Numbered from the stretch's first letter, positions 8,154-17,459 are shown. The stretch: DNA of 37,224 nucleotides from an uncultured Thiotrichaceae bacterium (GCA_902727985.1 CACVAY010000015.1:9793-47016); one strand, 5' to 3'. Numbers and translations: made by a program. Notes: generated by a model not told the origin, from the sequence alone.

Positions 8154-9572
8154 ATGAACGCAGTAGTAGATACAAACACGATCAACGATTATCTCGTTGC
8201 TGACATTAGCCTCGCTGCTTGGGGTCGTAAAGAACTCAATATCGCTGAAACAGAAATGCCTGGTTTAATGGCGCTTCGTGAAAAGTACGGTACAGAGCAA
8301 CCTCTAAAAGGTGCGCGTGTTGCTGGCTCTTTGCACATGACTATCCAAACAGCAGTTTTGATTGAAACATTGACAGCGCTAGGTGCAGAAGTCCGTTGGG
8401 CATCTTGCAACATCTTCTCTACTCAGGATCACGCAGCAGCAGCTATCGCCGCTTCTGGCGTTCCTGTTTTTGCGACTAAAGGCGAGACACTGGATGAGTA
8501 CTGGGATTACTGTCACCGTATATTTGAATGGCATGATGGTGGCACACCAAACATGATTCTTGATGATGGTGGTGATGCAACTATGTTGATCGAGCTTGGA
8601 ACAAAAGCTGAATCAGATATCTCTGTGTTAGACAATCCAGGCAGTGAAGAGGAAGTTGCGCTTTACAACTCAATCAAAGAGAAATTGGCATCAAGCCCTA
8701 ACTGGTACTCAAACATCCGTCCAAACATCAAAGGTGTTACGGAAGAAACCACTACAGGCGTACATCGTTTATACGAAATGCAAAAGTCGGGCGAGCTTAG
8801 CTACCCCGCTATCAACGTAAATGATTCTGTTACTAAATCTAAGTTCGATAACCTGTATGGTTGTCGTGAGTCTTTAGTTGACGGTATCAAGCGTGCAACT
8901 GACGTTATGATTGCAGGTAAAATTTCAGTTGTCCTAGGTTATGGTGACGTGGGTAAAGGCTGTGCACAATCTCTACGTGGTCTTGGCGCAACAGTATGGG
9001 TGACTGAAATCGATCCTATCTGCGCTCTTCAAGCAGCGATGGAAGGCTACCGTGTAGTAACTATGGATGAAGCTGCTGCTATCGGTGACATCTTTGTTAC
9101 AGCAACAGGTAACTTTAACGTTATCACTGAAGAACACATGCTACAAATGAAGCATGAGTCTATTGTTTGTAACATCGGCCATTTCGATAATGAAATCGCT
9201 GTTGCTGATATGGAAAAATACGAATGGGAAAATATCAAACCACAAGTTGACCACATCATCCTACCTAGTGGTAACCGTATTATCCTTTTGGCTCAAGGTC
9301 GTTTGGTTAACCTGGGTTGTGCAACAGGTCATCCAAGCTTTGTTATGTCAGCTTCATTCACAAACCAGGTATTGGCACAAATCGAAATCTTTGCCCATGG
9401 TGACAAGTATGAGAACGAAGTTTACATGCTGCCTAAAGCACTAGACGAAGAAGTTGCACGTTTACACCTCGACAAGATCGGCGCGAACCTGACTGAGCTT
9501 ACTGACTATCAAGCAGGCTACATTAGTGTTGATAAAGCTGGTCCTTATAAGGTTGAGCATTACCGCTACTAA
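8154..9572 (+). CDS. ahcY: Adenosylhomocysteinase (S-adenosyl-L-homocysteine hydrolase)
   Basis: AhcY splits SAH, the product and inhibitor of methyltransferases, into adenosine and homocysteine using tightly bound NAD. The 472-residue protein contains the NAD-binding GYGDVGKG (about residue 262), the substrate-binding HMTIQTA and [15 protein letters not shown] segments, and the conserved C-terminus [13 protein letters not shown], which reaches into the neighbouring subunit. The start at 8154 is favoured over the in-frame ATG at 8142 because TGGA precedes it at a usable distance, while the upstream ATG directly follows the riboswitch with no ribosome site. It probably shares a transcript with metK but has its own riboswitch. 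It ends at a strong terminator. Confidence 0.98.
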   Translation: MNAVVDTNTINDYLVADISLAAWGRKELNIAETEMPGLMALREKYGTEQPLKGARVAGSLHMTIQTAVLIETLTALGAEVRWASCNIFSTQDHAAAAIAASGVPVFATKGETLDEYWDYCHRIFEWHDGGTPNMILDDGGDATMLIELGTKAESDISVLDNPGSEEEVALYNSIKEKLASSPNWYSNIRPNIKGVTEETTTGVHRLYEMQKSGELSYPAINVNDSVTKSKFDNLYGCRESLVDGIKRATDVMIAGKISVVLGYGDVGKGCAQSLRGLGATVWVTEIDPICALQAAMEGYRVVTMDEAAAIGDIFVTATGNFNVITEEHMLQMKHESIVCNIGHFDNEIAVADMEKYEWENIKPQVDHIILPSGNRIILLAQGRLVNLGCATGHPSFVMSASFTNQVLAQIEIFAHGDKYENEVYMLPKALDEEVARLHLDKIGANLTELTDYQAGYISVDKAGPYKVEHYRY

Positions 9573-9591
9573 ACTTCTGGGTTGTAAGCAA

Positions 9592-9658
9592 CAGAATAGT
9601 GCCTTAATCACTATTCTGGATTGAGGCGCATTTGTCGTTGTGATAATGCGCCTTTTTT
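9592..9658 (+). terminator. Double hairpin with intrinsic terminator after ahcY
   Basis: A perfect 10-bp hairpin CAGAATAGTG/CACTATTCTG (9592-9601/9609-9618) is followed by AGGCGCAT/ATGCGCCT (9624-9631/9646-9653) and a run of six T (9653-9658). The second hairpin is a standard Rho-independent terminator. The first may protect the mRNA end or be an independent processing site. Confidence 0.85.
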
Positions 9659-9660
9659 AT

Positions 9661-9780
9661 ACCTGACGTTTCCTCCATTGCTATAACACTCTAGCCACTA
9701 TGGCTTCTAGTCGAATCATTATGATAGCTAGAGAAACAAGCCAATGTTGAGTCAGGTTATCCTAAGCGCAAAATCAGGAT
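9661..9780 (+). promoter_or_regulatory. Structured metF leader with a sequestered ribosome site
   Basis: The 5' region of metF is rich in nested complementarity. ACCTGAC (9661-9667) pairs with GTCAGGT (9751-9757), CATTG (9676-9680) with CAATG (9742-9746), and CTCTAG (9689-9694) with CTAGAG (9728-9733). Next, ATCCT (9759-9763) pairs with AGGAT (9776-9780), covering the AGGA ribosome site. CCTGA at 9662-9666 could instead pair with TCAGG at 9774-9778, so two exclusive folds exist. It does not carry the SAH aptamer consensus. Function is inferred. Confidence 0.45.
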
Positions 9781-9787
9781 TAACATC

Positions 9788-10630
9788 ATGAATACTCCAT
9801 CCTTTAGCTTTGAGTTCTTCCCGCCTAAAACCGATAAAGGCATCGAAAACCTCAAAACAGTCAGAGAAAGCCTAGCTGAATTAAAGCCCGAGTTTTTTTC
9901 GGTAACCTATGGTGCTGGCGGCTCTACACAAGACTGCACATTAAGTACTGTCATAGACATTCAGCAACACTCTGGCATTGATACAGCCCCCCACTTATCA
10001 TGCATTGGCTCAAGCCAAAAACAAATACGTGAACTGTTAGATATTTTTAAGAACAATGATATCAAACGCATCGTCGCATTACGTGGCGACCTCCCTTCAG
10101 GCATGATGGATATTGGTGAATTCAAATATGCCAATGAGCTTGTTGAATTCATCCGCGCAGAAAAAGGGGATTATTTCACCATAGAGGTCGCGGCTTACCC
10201 GGAAATGCATCCACAAGCAACAAACTTCCAAAGCGATTTAATGAACTTCGCCAAGAAAGTGTCTGCAGGTGCGGATAGCGCAATCACCCAATATTTCTAC
10301 AATGCAGATGCATATTTCCGCTTTGTAGATAGCTGTGCACATATTGGTATTGATACGCCAATCATTCCTGGCATTATGCCGATTACCAATATCACACAGT
10401 TAGCCCGCTTTTCTGATGCCACAGGCGCAGAGATCCCACGTTGGTTACGCAAACGCCTTGAAGGTTATGGTGAAGACCTTGACTCTATTCAAAAGCTAGG
10501 CCTCGATTTCGTGACTGAAATGTCCGATAAATTATTAGCGGGTGGCGCACCTGGACTACACTTCTATTCAATGAATAGAGTAGAACCTAGCTTATCAATT
10601 TGGAATAACCTTGGATTAAGTGAACGATGA
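9788..10630 (+). CDS. metF: 5,10-methylenetetrahydrofolate reductase
   Basis: MetF reduces 5,10-methylene-THF to 5-methyl-THF with an FAD cofactor, providing the methyl group used to remake methionine from homocysteine. The 280-residue protein starts with SFSFEFFPPKT, the family hallmark carrying the catalytic Glu. It also has SVTYGAGGSTQD (about 37-48), VALRGDLP (about 97-104), and the barrel end GGAPGLHFYSMNR. It is slightly shorter than the enteric enzyme, within family range. AGGA lies eight bases before the ATG. The stop overlaps the next ATG (ATGA), coupling it to the OsmC-like gene. Its position after metK-ahcY links it to the activated methyl cycle. Confidence 0.97.
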   Translation: MNTPSFSFEFFPPKTDKGIENLKTVRESLAELKPEFFSVTYGAGGSTQDCTLSTVIDIQQHSGIDTAPHLSCIGSSQKQIRELLDIFKNNDIKRIVALRGDLPSGMMDIGEFKYANELVEFIRAEKGDYFTIEVAAYPEMHPQATNFQSDLMNFAKKVSAGADSAITQYFYNADAYFRFVDSCAHIGIDTPIIPGIMPITNITQLARFSDATGAEIPRWLRKRLEGYGEDLDSIQKLGLDFVTEMSDKLLAGGAPGLHFYSMNRVEPSLSIWNNLGLSER

Positions 10631-11040
10631 AAGCACGTGTGAAATGGCTCGATAATATGAGCTTTGTGGGTGAATCAGGCAGTGGACATTCCGTTGTTAT
10701 GGATGGCCCTCCTGAAGCTGGTGGCAGAGATCTAGGCATTCGACCTATGGAAATGCTACTGCTTGGTATGGGTGGCTGTGCATCGTTTGACGTGGTTTCT
10801 ATCTTAAAGAAAACTCGCCAAGATGTAACGGACTGCGAGGCTCAACTGAGCGCTGAACGCGCTGAAACCGAGCCAAAGGTTTTTACCACCATCAATATGC
10901 ACTTTGTCGTAAAGGGAAATGACTTATCTGAATCAAAAGTAGAAAAGGCTGTAGCACTTTCTGCGGAAAAATATTGCTCTGCCTCTATCATGCTCGGTAA
11001 AACCGCGAAGATCACCCATTCCCTTGAAATCATCGAGTAA
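10627..11040 (+). CDS. OsmC/Ohr family protein
   Basis: This 137-residue protein belongs to the OsmC family, small dimers that reduce peroxides with a pair of cysteines. The N-terminal strand region has RVKWLDNMSFVGES. The central helix carries GMGGCASFDVVSIL, with the first reactive Cys near residue 52. The second Cys is in EKYCSAS, near residue 118. The spacing fits the YhfA-like subgroup, whose exact substrate is unclear. It overlaps metF by four bases and is followed by a bidirectional terminator, so it is the last gene of the unit. A link to folate or methyl metabolism is suggested only by position. Confidence 0.88.
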   Translation: MKARVKWLDNMSFVGESGSGHSVVMDGPPEAGGRDLGIRPMEMLLLGMGGCASFDVVSILKKTRQDVTDCEAQLSAERAETEPKVFTTINMHFVVKGNDLSESKVEKAVALSAEKYCSASIMLGKTAKITHSLEIIE

Positions 11041-11064
11041 ACTATCAAGGTAATTTCAAGCATA

Positions 11065-11092
11065 AAAAAGCCCCTTTCTAAGGGGCCTTTTT
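11065..11092. terminator. Bidirectional intrinsic terminator between osmC-like gene and the antiporter operon
   Basis: GCCCCTT (11070-11076) pairs with AAGGGGC (11080-11086) around a TCT loop. A-rich and T-rich flanks on each side allow it to end transcription from both strands. It separates the metF-osmC unit from the convergent antiporter operon ending at 11208. Confidence 0.9.
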
Positions 11093-11207
11093 ATTGAATC
11101 AAGTAACTGAACGGCAAAGCCATAATGACCATTCTGCCATAACCCAAGCAAATGGCAGATTAGCTCTCTCGATATCACTCAAACTGCTCACAAGCACAAA
11201 CAATCCA

Positions 11208-12932
11208 TCAGAGATAGTAAAGCAACAACGAGCAAGCAAGTATAATCGCAACCCACAGCACCATATTGCCACTCGGCCAAGTCCTTGCCAAGACCCCCTG
11301 AGGTCCATGATGTTTGTACAACTTTTCGATAAAGCGCTGAATCTTGATACTTACCTTATCCATGACAACACCGAAAACTGTTTTAGTTTTGATTGTAAAC
11401 TCATCACCCAAGACTTTAAAGAACCGGCGATAAAACCAGTCAAAATCCAGGCTGATCGTCAATGTTCGCTTCATCATGGGTAACAGCGCAAAGAAGGCGA
11501 AGCCAGAAAACAGCAGCAACTGAAACTGAGTCACCAAATGATCAATCGTGTAGGGTTGATAATCGATTGGATAAGGAAGAATCGAGTAAAGCGCTTGCGG
11601 ATAAACACCAATCCCAATACACAGAAAGGAGAAAAACCACATCGCCCAATGCATATTCTTATGGTGTGGATCAGGTGTTCGTTCAGCTTTACTCAAACCC
11701 TCTTCGGAATCTTTCTGGAAAAACACGAACCATGGGAACTTAATACCAGCATGTAGAAATACCCCCGCCGATGCCGCGAGCAGCATAAACCAGACGATAA
11801 CCATTCCTTCATAAGCCGCAGCCGACGTTTCCAGTGACTTGGTGACAAATCCAGAGGTGAACGGAAAGGCAGAAATCGCCAATGCCCCAATAATCCCATT
11901 GACCGCCGTCACTGGCATACTCTGGAATAAGCCACCGAGGTCAGTACATTTGCGTTTGGCCGTCATCAACAACACACTGCCAGCAGACATGAGCAGTAAA
12001 GCTTTGTAAATAATGTGGGCAAAAGCATGCGCTGCGGCACCATTCAGCGCCAACTCTGTCCCAATACCTATCGCCGTCACCATGAAGCCAACCTGGTTGA
12101 CAATACTGTAAGCTAGGATGCGACGCATATCATTTTCTAACAGCGCATAAATAATGCCGTAGAACACCATATACAAGCCGATCCAGATCAGAATATCAGC
12201 CCCAGGAAAACCCACGAGTAGCGCAAAAACTGCTGTCTTAGTGGTAAACGCTGAGAGAAATACCATACCGCTAGGACTGGCTTCCGGGTAGGCATCTGCG
12301 ATCCAGGCTGAAAGTGGAGGCGCACCGGCATTAATCAGAAATCCGGCCAAGATCAACCAAGTAGCAACACTATCTGTTTGCATCGCGGTAAAGGTTGTTG
12401 ACCCGGTCTCATAGATATAAGCGACAATCCCAGCCATGAGAATAACGCCACCAAGCAAATGCACCAGTAGGTAACGAATACTGGCAGCATAAGCTTTTGG
12501 ATTATTTTTGCTATTCGCCCATAACACCATGGTTGAACTCAGCGCCATGATTTCCCAGAAAATGAACAAAGTGATCAAATCACCGGAAAAAGTGACGGCA
12601 ATCGCAGAACCCGCATAGACGAATGCTGAAGTAAGTTCGGTCAAAGACGCCGTTTTGAGCGCATACAGCCCGCCCACAAAAGCCATAATGGAAAAGATCG
12701 TTGCAAACAACCGACCTTCAGCCGTCGAATTCACTGGCTGAAGGGTATATTCCATAAAACCGAAATGAATGTGATTTCCTTCTGGAATGGTCCACACCAA
12801 AGTCAGTGTTAGGAGCGGAAGCACTAACACAAGCGCTGAGCGCAACTTGCCCTCAACAACAGGCAGTAACAACCCGCCTAGCAGTAACACCAAGCCTGGA
12901 GGAAACAGGATGGAAGCAAACATTTCAGTCAT
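11208..12932 (-). CDS. Third NuoL/MrpD-like antiporter subunit, lacking the TM7 lysine
   Basis: This 574-residue polytopic protein is of the proton-antiporter M family (NuoL/M/N, MrpA/D). The TM5 Glu is present (FIFWEIMALSS, E127). The TM7 segment reads AGFLINAGAPPLSAW, with Asn201 where the two sister subunits have Lys. A later Lys is kept in TTKTAVF (K232). About 120 extra C-terminal residues include an amphipathic stretch (about 480-550) and a last membrane helix, resembling the lateral-helix extension of NuoL or the long MrpA. It is the last gene of the operon, overlapping the 88-residue gene by eight bases. It may contribute structure or a modified ion path rather than a full half-channel set; this is inference. 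Confidence 0.88.
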   Translation of the reverse strand: MTEMFASILFPPGLVLLLGGLLLPVVEGKLRSALVLVLPLLTLTLVWTIPEGNHIHFGFMEYTLQPVNSTAEGRLFATIFSIMAFVGGLYALKTASLTELTSAFVYAGSAIAVTFSGDLITLFIFWEIMALSSTMVLWANSKNNPKAYAASIRYLLVHLLGGVILMAGIVAYIYETGSTTFTAMQTDSVATWLILAGFLINAGAPPLSAWIADAYPEASPSGMVFLSAFTTKTAVFALLVGFPGADILIWIGLYMVFYGIIYALLENDMRRILAYSIVNQVGFMVTAIGIGTELALNGAAAHAFAHIIYKALLLMSAGSVLLMTAKRKCTDLGGLFQSMPVTAVNGIIGALAISAFPFTSGFVTKSLETSAAAYEGMVIVWFMLLAASAGVFLHAGIKFPWFVFFQKDSEEGLSKAERTPDPHHKNMHWAMWFFSFLCIGIGVYPQALYSILPYPIDYQPYTIDHLVTQFQLLLFSGFAFFALLPMMKRTLTISLDFDWFYRRFFKVLGDEFTIKTKTVFGVVMDKVSIKIQRFIEKLYKHHGPQGVLARTWPSGNMVLWVAIILACSLLLYYL

Positions 12933-13191
12933 CGTAATAGGTATCCTTACGCTTCAGAAAGATGCCCAGTATTTTTGCGCCAACCACCATCGCTGTACAG
13001 GTCAAAAAACCATACCAGGCAAAAAATCCCCAAGTTGCATCGATATTGATACCCTGCTTTTCAAAATGCGGATGATGATGAATAAAAAATTCTGGCAAGA
13101 CAGCCACTACCAAAATGGCTATCTGGATACTCCATAAAATGGGGAGGCTTTTCTTACGATAGAGCCAATGTTTGTTGTTGTCATCAATCAT
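12925..13191 (-). CDS. Small two-helix membrane protein in the antiporter operon
   Basis: The protein has 88 residues. It has a basic N-terminus (KHWLYRKKSLP), a first membrane helix ILWSIQIAILVVAVLPEFF, a His-rich loop (FIHHHPHFEK), a second helix about residues 53-77, and a charged tail KRKDTYYDD. I do not recognise the family. Its start codon overlaps the stop of the preceding antiporter subunit gene (TAATG), and its end overlaps the next gene by eight bases, so it is made as part of the complex-coding transcript. A small accessory subunit that holds the two large subunits together would fit. It has no matching piece in the classical seven-gene Mrp set. Confidence 0.75.
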   Translation of the reverse strand: MIDDNNKHWLYRKKSLPILWSIQIAILVVAVLPEFFIHHHPHFEKQGINIDATWGFFAWYGFLTCTAMVVGAKILGIFLKRKDTYYDD

Positions 13192-14666
13192 TATGGAACC
13201 CCCACACCTATTTGTTTTGCCAACTCAAACGGCACTTCGGGAAAAAGAAACAAGAGCACCGTCATAGCCGCTGTCAAAGATAATGCCAGCACTGCGGCAA
13301 ATGGCGCTTCGCCATGATCTTTAGTGCCTGGTGCCTCTGGCTTAAAAAAGGCGGCAAAAATAATGGGGACAAAATAGGCAGCATTGAGCAAGGTAGAAAT
13401 AATAATCACAGCAATAGCAATCCACTGCTCTGTTTGGAATGCCCCCATCAGAATGTACCATTTGGAGATAAAACCTACAGCAGGTGGCACTCCAATCATT
13501 GATAGCGCGCCAATCGCAAAAGCGCCCATGGTCCAAGGCATACGGCGACCAATACCATCGAGCTGACTGACTTCTGTCTTTTTACTGGCGGTATAAATTG
13601 CCCCGGCTGCAAAAAATAAGGTAATTTTCCCAAAAGCATGTGCGACGATATGCAAGGCGGCACCCACCATTGAAATCGGTGCCAGAATAGCCACACCCAA
13701 GACAACATAGGAAAGCTGACCGATCGTGGAATATGCCAAACGACGCTTTAAGTTATCCTGCTGCAACGCAATAAATGAAGCCACAACAACCGTAAATCCG
13801 GCGGCATACAACAGCCACTCAACACCGGCCACACCCTGCAGTGTCTCAAGACCAAATATATACGTCACTACCTTAACGACGCTAAATACACCAGCTTTTA
13901 CAACCGCTACCGCATGCAATAATGCACTGACAGGAGTCGGCGCAACCATTGCCGCAGGTAACCACCTATGTACTGGCATAACGGCAGCTTTGCCGATGCC
14001 ATAAACAAAGAGAAATAGCAGTAGCACCAACAAGGGGCCCTGCAAATTGTCACCAATGATGCCTCCAGGTACAAATGCCGTTGTCCCAGTAACATGCCAT
14101 GTCCAGATGATTGCTGGCAAAAGCAGTCCAATAGACGTTGTAATCAGGATACCAAGATAGACCCTCCCCGATTGCATCGACGAGGAACCTTTATGTGTAA
14201 CCAGCGGAAATGTCGACAGTGTCAGTACTTCATAGAACAAAAACAAGGTAACAAGGTTGCCTGCAAAGGCAATCCCCATGGCTCCAAAGATAGCCACGAC
14301 AAAGAAAAAATAGAATCGAGTCTGCTTCTTTTCTTTATTCCCTCGCATATAGCCAATGGAATAAATCGAGTTAATCGGCCATAAAAACGCTGCGACACAA
14401 GCGAAAAGCATGCCTAAAGGCTCCACCTCAAAGCGGATACTCAAGCCAGGCATCATTTCCAGCAAGACTAATTCCGGCCTTTCTCCTGCCAGAATCTCAG
14501 GAATCATGCTAAACACAACCAATAGCAGCAACAACGCCGTAGTCAGCGTGACACCTTCACGCAAATTGGGGTAACGCCCCGCCAGCAGAATACCAAGCCC
14601 ACCTAACAACGGTAGAAGCAGAGCCAACACAATACTCATTTCAAGAGTGATAGGCAGGAAGGACAT
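13191..14666 (-). CDS. Second NuoL/MrpD-like antiporter subunit
   Basis: This 491-residue protein has about 14 membrane helices. Key residues of the antiporter family are intact: TM5 Glu in LFYEVLTLSTF (E146), TM7 Lys in YGIGKAAVMPVHRWLP (K226), and His/Lys in the LLHAVAVVKAGVF segment (H251, K257). It also has NLKRRLAYSTIGQLSYV, a loop typical of NuoL/M/MrpA. It may replace the N-terminal half of MrpA, which is missing from the operon as a single long gene. It is joined to mrpD upstream and to the 88-residue gene downstream by TAATG overlaps, so all are translated together. Confidence 0.9.
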   Translation of the reverse strand: MSFLPITLEMSIVLALLLPLLGGLGILLAGRYPNLREGVTLTTALLLLLVVFSMIPEILAGERPELVLLEMMPGLSIRFEVEPLGMLFACVAAFLWPINSIYSIGYMRGNKEKKQTRFYFFFVVAIFGAMGIAFAGNLVTLFLFYEVLTLSTFPLVTHKGSSSMQSGRVYLGILITTSIGLLLPAIIWTWHVTGTTAFVPGGIIGDNLQGPLLVLLLFLFVYGIGKAAVMPVHRWLPAAMVAPTPVSALLHAVAVVKAGVFSVVKVVTYIFGLETLQGVAGVEWLLYAAGFTVVVASFIALQQDNLKRRLAYSTIGQLSYVVLGVAILAPISMVGAALHIVAHAFGKITLFFAAGAIYTASKKTEVSQLDGIGRRMPWTMGAFAIGALSMIGVPPAVGFISKWYILMGAFQTEQWIAIAVIIISTLLNAAYFVPIIFAAFFKPEAPGTKDHGEAPFAAVLALSLTAAMTVLLFLFPEVPFELAKQIGVGVP

Positions 14667-16147
14667 TATGGCGCACCTCCCAATAAACTGGCAGCAGCCC
14701 CTTTAGCAAAGCTCACCGTAAAATCAGTCTGCACACCAAAATAAATATTGGCTGCTGCAAGCACCCAAGTAGGCAGCAATAAACTCAACGGCGCTTCTTT
14801 AACGTCGGGCGCACCTTCCGGTCTTTCACGGAAATAGGCAACCTCCACAACACGCCAGATATAAATAACAGCCAGCAAGGAGGCAATGAGGATAGCGGCA
14901 GTCAATGGCCACCAACCATTCTCCAATGTCCCAAGAATCAAATACCACTTGGATACGAACCCTGCCGTAAGCGGCACCCCAATAATGCTTAGACCACCCA
15001 CCACAAATGCTGCCATCGTCCACGGCATCTGTTGCCCTAGCCCAGCCATCTGCTGAATGCTGGTTCTGCCAATCCGGTAACAGACTGCTCCCAAAGCGAG
15101 GAACAATGCTCCTTTCATCAAGGCATGATTAAATAAATGGAGTAAGGTTGCCGTGATACCTGTGGCATTTACCAGACCAATACCTAGCAACATATAACCG
15201 ATCTGTGCCACCGATGAGTAGGCCAACATGCGCTTCACATCGTTCTGAAAAATTGCCACGATCGAAGCAAATAAAATAGCCACGGTTGCAAGTGGTATCA
15301 ACAGGTATTGCACCTGCATTGCTTCATACGTAAAGTTTACATCATACACATCGAACAGGAAGCGCAATAAAGCGTAGACGGCTACCTTGGTCGCCGTAGC
15401 AGCCAGAAATGCTGACACCACCGACGGTGCGAAAGCATAAGCGTTAGGGAGCCATAAATGTAGAGGGAACATCGCCAGTTTCAGGCCAAAACCGACTACG
15501 ATAAAGGCAAAGGCCGCTTGCAACGTTCGTGAAGATTCAATCTGTGGGATACGTTCGGCCAAGTCAGCCATATTCAGCGTACCCGTTAGCGCATAGATCA
15601 GGCCAATGCCGATTAAAATAAAGGTCGCGCCAATCGTTCCCATTATCAGGTATTGGAATGATGAAGTTAGAGCACGACGATCTTTTCCAAGACTAATCAG
15701 GGTATACGTTGATAACGAAGAAATTTCGAGCAGGACGAAAACATTAAAGGCATCCCCTGTGATGGTAATACCCAAAAGACCCGCAAAACAAAGGAGCATA
15801 GCGGTGTAGAATAAACCATGTTGCTCTGGAGCAATTTCACGTTCAACACTGCGTAAGGCATAAGGAAATACTACCGCAGCAATCCCAGAAACAATCACCA
15901 GAACGAGTGCATTGAGCTGATCTACATTGTATGAAATACCCCAGGGTGGTTCCCAGCCTCCCAGCTCATACTGCAATGTTGAACCATCACTAACCTGAAT
16001 AGCGATCAGTATGGAAATAGCAAACGTTACCCAGCTAACAAGCGTAGCAAACATCCAGGGTAATTTGCCACGCCCCAGCAAAAAACAAATGGCGGCTGAC
16101 AACAGGGGCACAATAACCTGAAGAACAGGGAGATGCATTTCCATCAT
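14666..16147 (-). CDS. mrpD: Mrp-type cation/proton antiporter subunit D
   Basis: This 493-residue membrane protein is the canonical MrpD. Glu141 lies in VLLEISSLSTY, Lys223 in GFGLKLAMFPLHLWLPNAY, and Lys254 in TATKVAVYALLRF. Together these form the proton path of this family. The AFAPSVVSAFLAATATK segment is the usual family core. In Mrp complexes MrpD with MrpA exchanges external protons for internal Na+, serving pH and salt homeostasis. The gene overlaps mrpC by four bases (ATGA) and the next subunit by one base. Confidence 0.93.
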   Translation of the reverse strand: MMEMHLPVLQVIVPLLSAAICFLLGRGKLPWMFATLVSWVTFAISILIAIQVSDGSTLQYELGGWEPPWGISYNVDQLNALVLVIVSGIAAVVFPYALRSVEREIAPEQHGLFYTAMLLCFAGLLGITITGDAFNVFVLLEISSLSTYTLISLGKDRRALTSSFQYLIMGTIGATFILIGIGLIYALTGTLNMADLAERIPQIESSRTLQAAFAFIVVGFGLKLAMFPLHLWLPNAYAFAPSVVSAFLAATATKVAVYALLRFLFDVYDVNFTYEAMQVQYLLIPLATVAILFASIVAIFQNDVKRMLAYSSVAQIGYMLLGIGLVNATGITATLLHLFNHALMKGALFLALGAVCYRIGRTSIQQMAGLGQQMPWTMAAFVVGGLSIIGVPLTAGFVSKWYLILGTLENGWWPLTAAILIASLLAVIYIWRVVEVAYFRERPEGAPDVKEAPLSLLLPTWVLAAANIYFGVQTDFTVSFAKGAAASLLGGAP

Positions 16148-16509
16148 TCCCGCCCCTCGTCCTTTTGATCCATCGCGAGAATCTCATCTTCCTCAATCGT
16201 GCCGTATGCTTCTTTGATCCGGATAATCAGAGCAAGTCCCAATGCGGTGGTTGCTACACCAACCACAATGGCGGTAAGGATCAATACATGAGGCAAAGGA
16301 TTGGAATAAGCAGTCGCTGCATCCGAGACAATGGGTGCCGTACCACCAGAAACCTTCCCCAGAGAGATATAAAGAATAAATACCGATGTCTGAAAAATAT
16401 TCAATCCAACAATCTTCTTAACAAGATTGCCACGTGCAATGACTGTGTAGAAACCAGCCATCATCAGAAAAATCACTACCCAGTAGTTAAAAAGTCCCAA
16501 TGTATCCAT
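16144..16509 (-). CDS. mrpC: Mrp-type antiporter subunit C (NuoK-like)
   Basis: This 121-residue protein with three membrane helices matches MrpC/NuoK. A first helix begins at LFNYWVVIFLMMAGFY, the second helix has GLNIFQTSVFILYISLG, and the third has PHVLILTAIVVGVATTALGLALIIRIKE, the typical LxLTAIVV motif. The C-terminus is short and acidic. It overlaps its neighbours (TAATG upstream, ATGA downstream), as expected for stoichiometric membrane subunits. Confidence 0.92.
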   Translation of the reverse strand: MDTLGLFNYWVVIFLMMAGFYTVIARGNLVKKIVGLNIFQTSVFILYISLGKVSGGTAPIVSDAATAYSNPLPHVLILTAIVVGVATTALGLALIIRIKEAYGTIEEDEILAMDQKDEGRE

Positions 16510-17459
16510 TAATCGGCTTCTCCACGACTGACAAAGGCATAGAAGATCAGCATCATCACCGATGCAACCGTCAAACCAACACCTAACTCAACTAACAAAA
16601 TACCATAATGCTGCCCATGGATAGGATCATGCGCCAACACACTGTAATTTAGGAAAGTTCCCCCCTTTAACATAGAAACAATACCCGTCCCCCCATAAAG
16701 CAAGACACCAAAAGCCGCTATCACTTTTACTACTTTTGGAGGCGCAAGATGCATCGCATCCTTAAGACTAAACGTTAGGGCATACAATATGATCCCAGCA
16801 GCAAAAATGACACCCGCCTGGAAACCTCCGCCTGGCCCAAAGTCACCATGAAATTGAACATATAAGGCAAACAGCAGTATAAAAGGGATCAACAGCTTGG
16901 CTGCCACTTGTAAAATAGACTCTGGAGGTTTTTCGGTGCGCCCAGGTTCTTTATTCGTATATTTTTTTATGCCAATCAATGATAACACGCCGATCAGGGC
17001 AGCAAATACGACGATTGTTTCTCCCATGGTATCGTAACCCCGGTAACTAGCAAGCACCGAAGTAACCATATTTGGGATACCCACTTCTTTCGGTGAGTCG
17101 TCGATATAGCGTGGAGCCACATGCTGATGGACAGGCTGATCCGGGCTCCCAAAATGAGGCATATCTAATGTACCCCAAACCAAGACAGCACCCGTTAGTA
17201 CAACAACGATTAGAGGCAATATCGGACTATGAGCAGGTCGCTTTTCCCTATAGCCCGTAATCATTAATGTCCCCAACATAAGCATTGTCGATATACCCGC
17301 ACCGACAGCAGCTTCTGTAAAAGCGACATCTACTGCATCCAGCACCATGAATAAGCTGGCTGTTAACAAACTATAAATACTAAAAAGCATTACAACCGCA
17401 AACAGGCTACGCAAGCGAATAATAGTCATCGCAGTAAGTCCAAGCATGGTGAGCAACAC
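16509..17459 (-). CDS. Fused MbhD-MbhE-MrpB type antiporter subunit
   Basis: In 316 residues three modules appear in order. The first is a DUF4040/MbhD-like part (about 1-75, with DAVDVAFTEAAVGAG), corresponding to the C-terminal part of MrpA. The second is an MbhE-like part (about 80-165, including GYDTMGETIVVFAALIG). The third is MrpB (about 185-312) with FHGDFGPGGGFQAGV, the MnhB signature. So the C-terminal half of MrpA is attached to MrpB, while its N-terminal antiporter half is encoded elsewhere. The start is GTG at 17459 with no clear ribosome site. The frame stays open a little further upstream (IEILIDIV, matching the usual family start), so the true start could be slightly upstream and overlap mrpG. 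Confidence 0.88.
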   Translation of the reverse strand: MLLTMLGLTAMTIIRLRSLFAVVMLFSIYSLLTASLFMVLDAVDVAFTEAAVGAGISTMLMLGTLMITGYREKRPAHSPILPLIVVVLTGAVLVWGTLDMPHFGSPDQPVHQHVAPRYIDDSPKEVGIPNMVTSVLASYRGYDTMGETIVVFAALIGVLSLIGIKKYTNKEPGRTEKPPESILQVAAKLLIPFILLFALYVQFHGDFGPGGGFQAGVIFAAGIILYALTFSLKDAMHLAPPKVVKVIAAFGVLLYGGTGIVSMLKGGTFLNYSVLAHDPIHGQHYGILLVELGVGLTVASVMMLIFYAFVSRGEAD

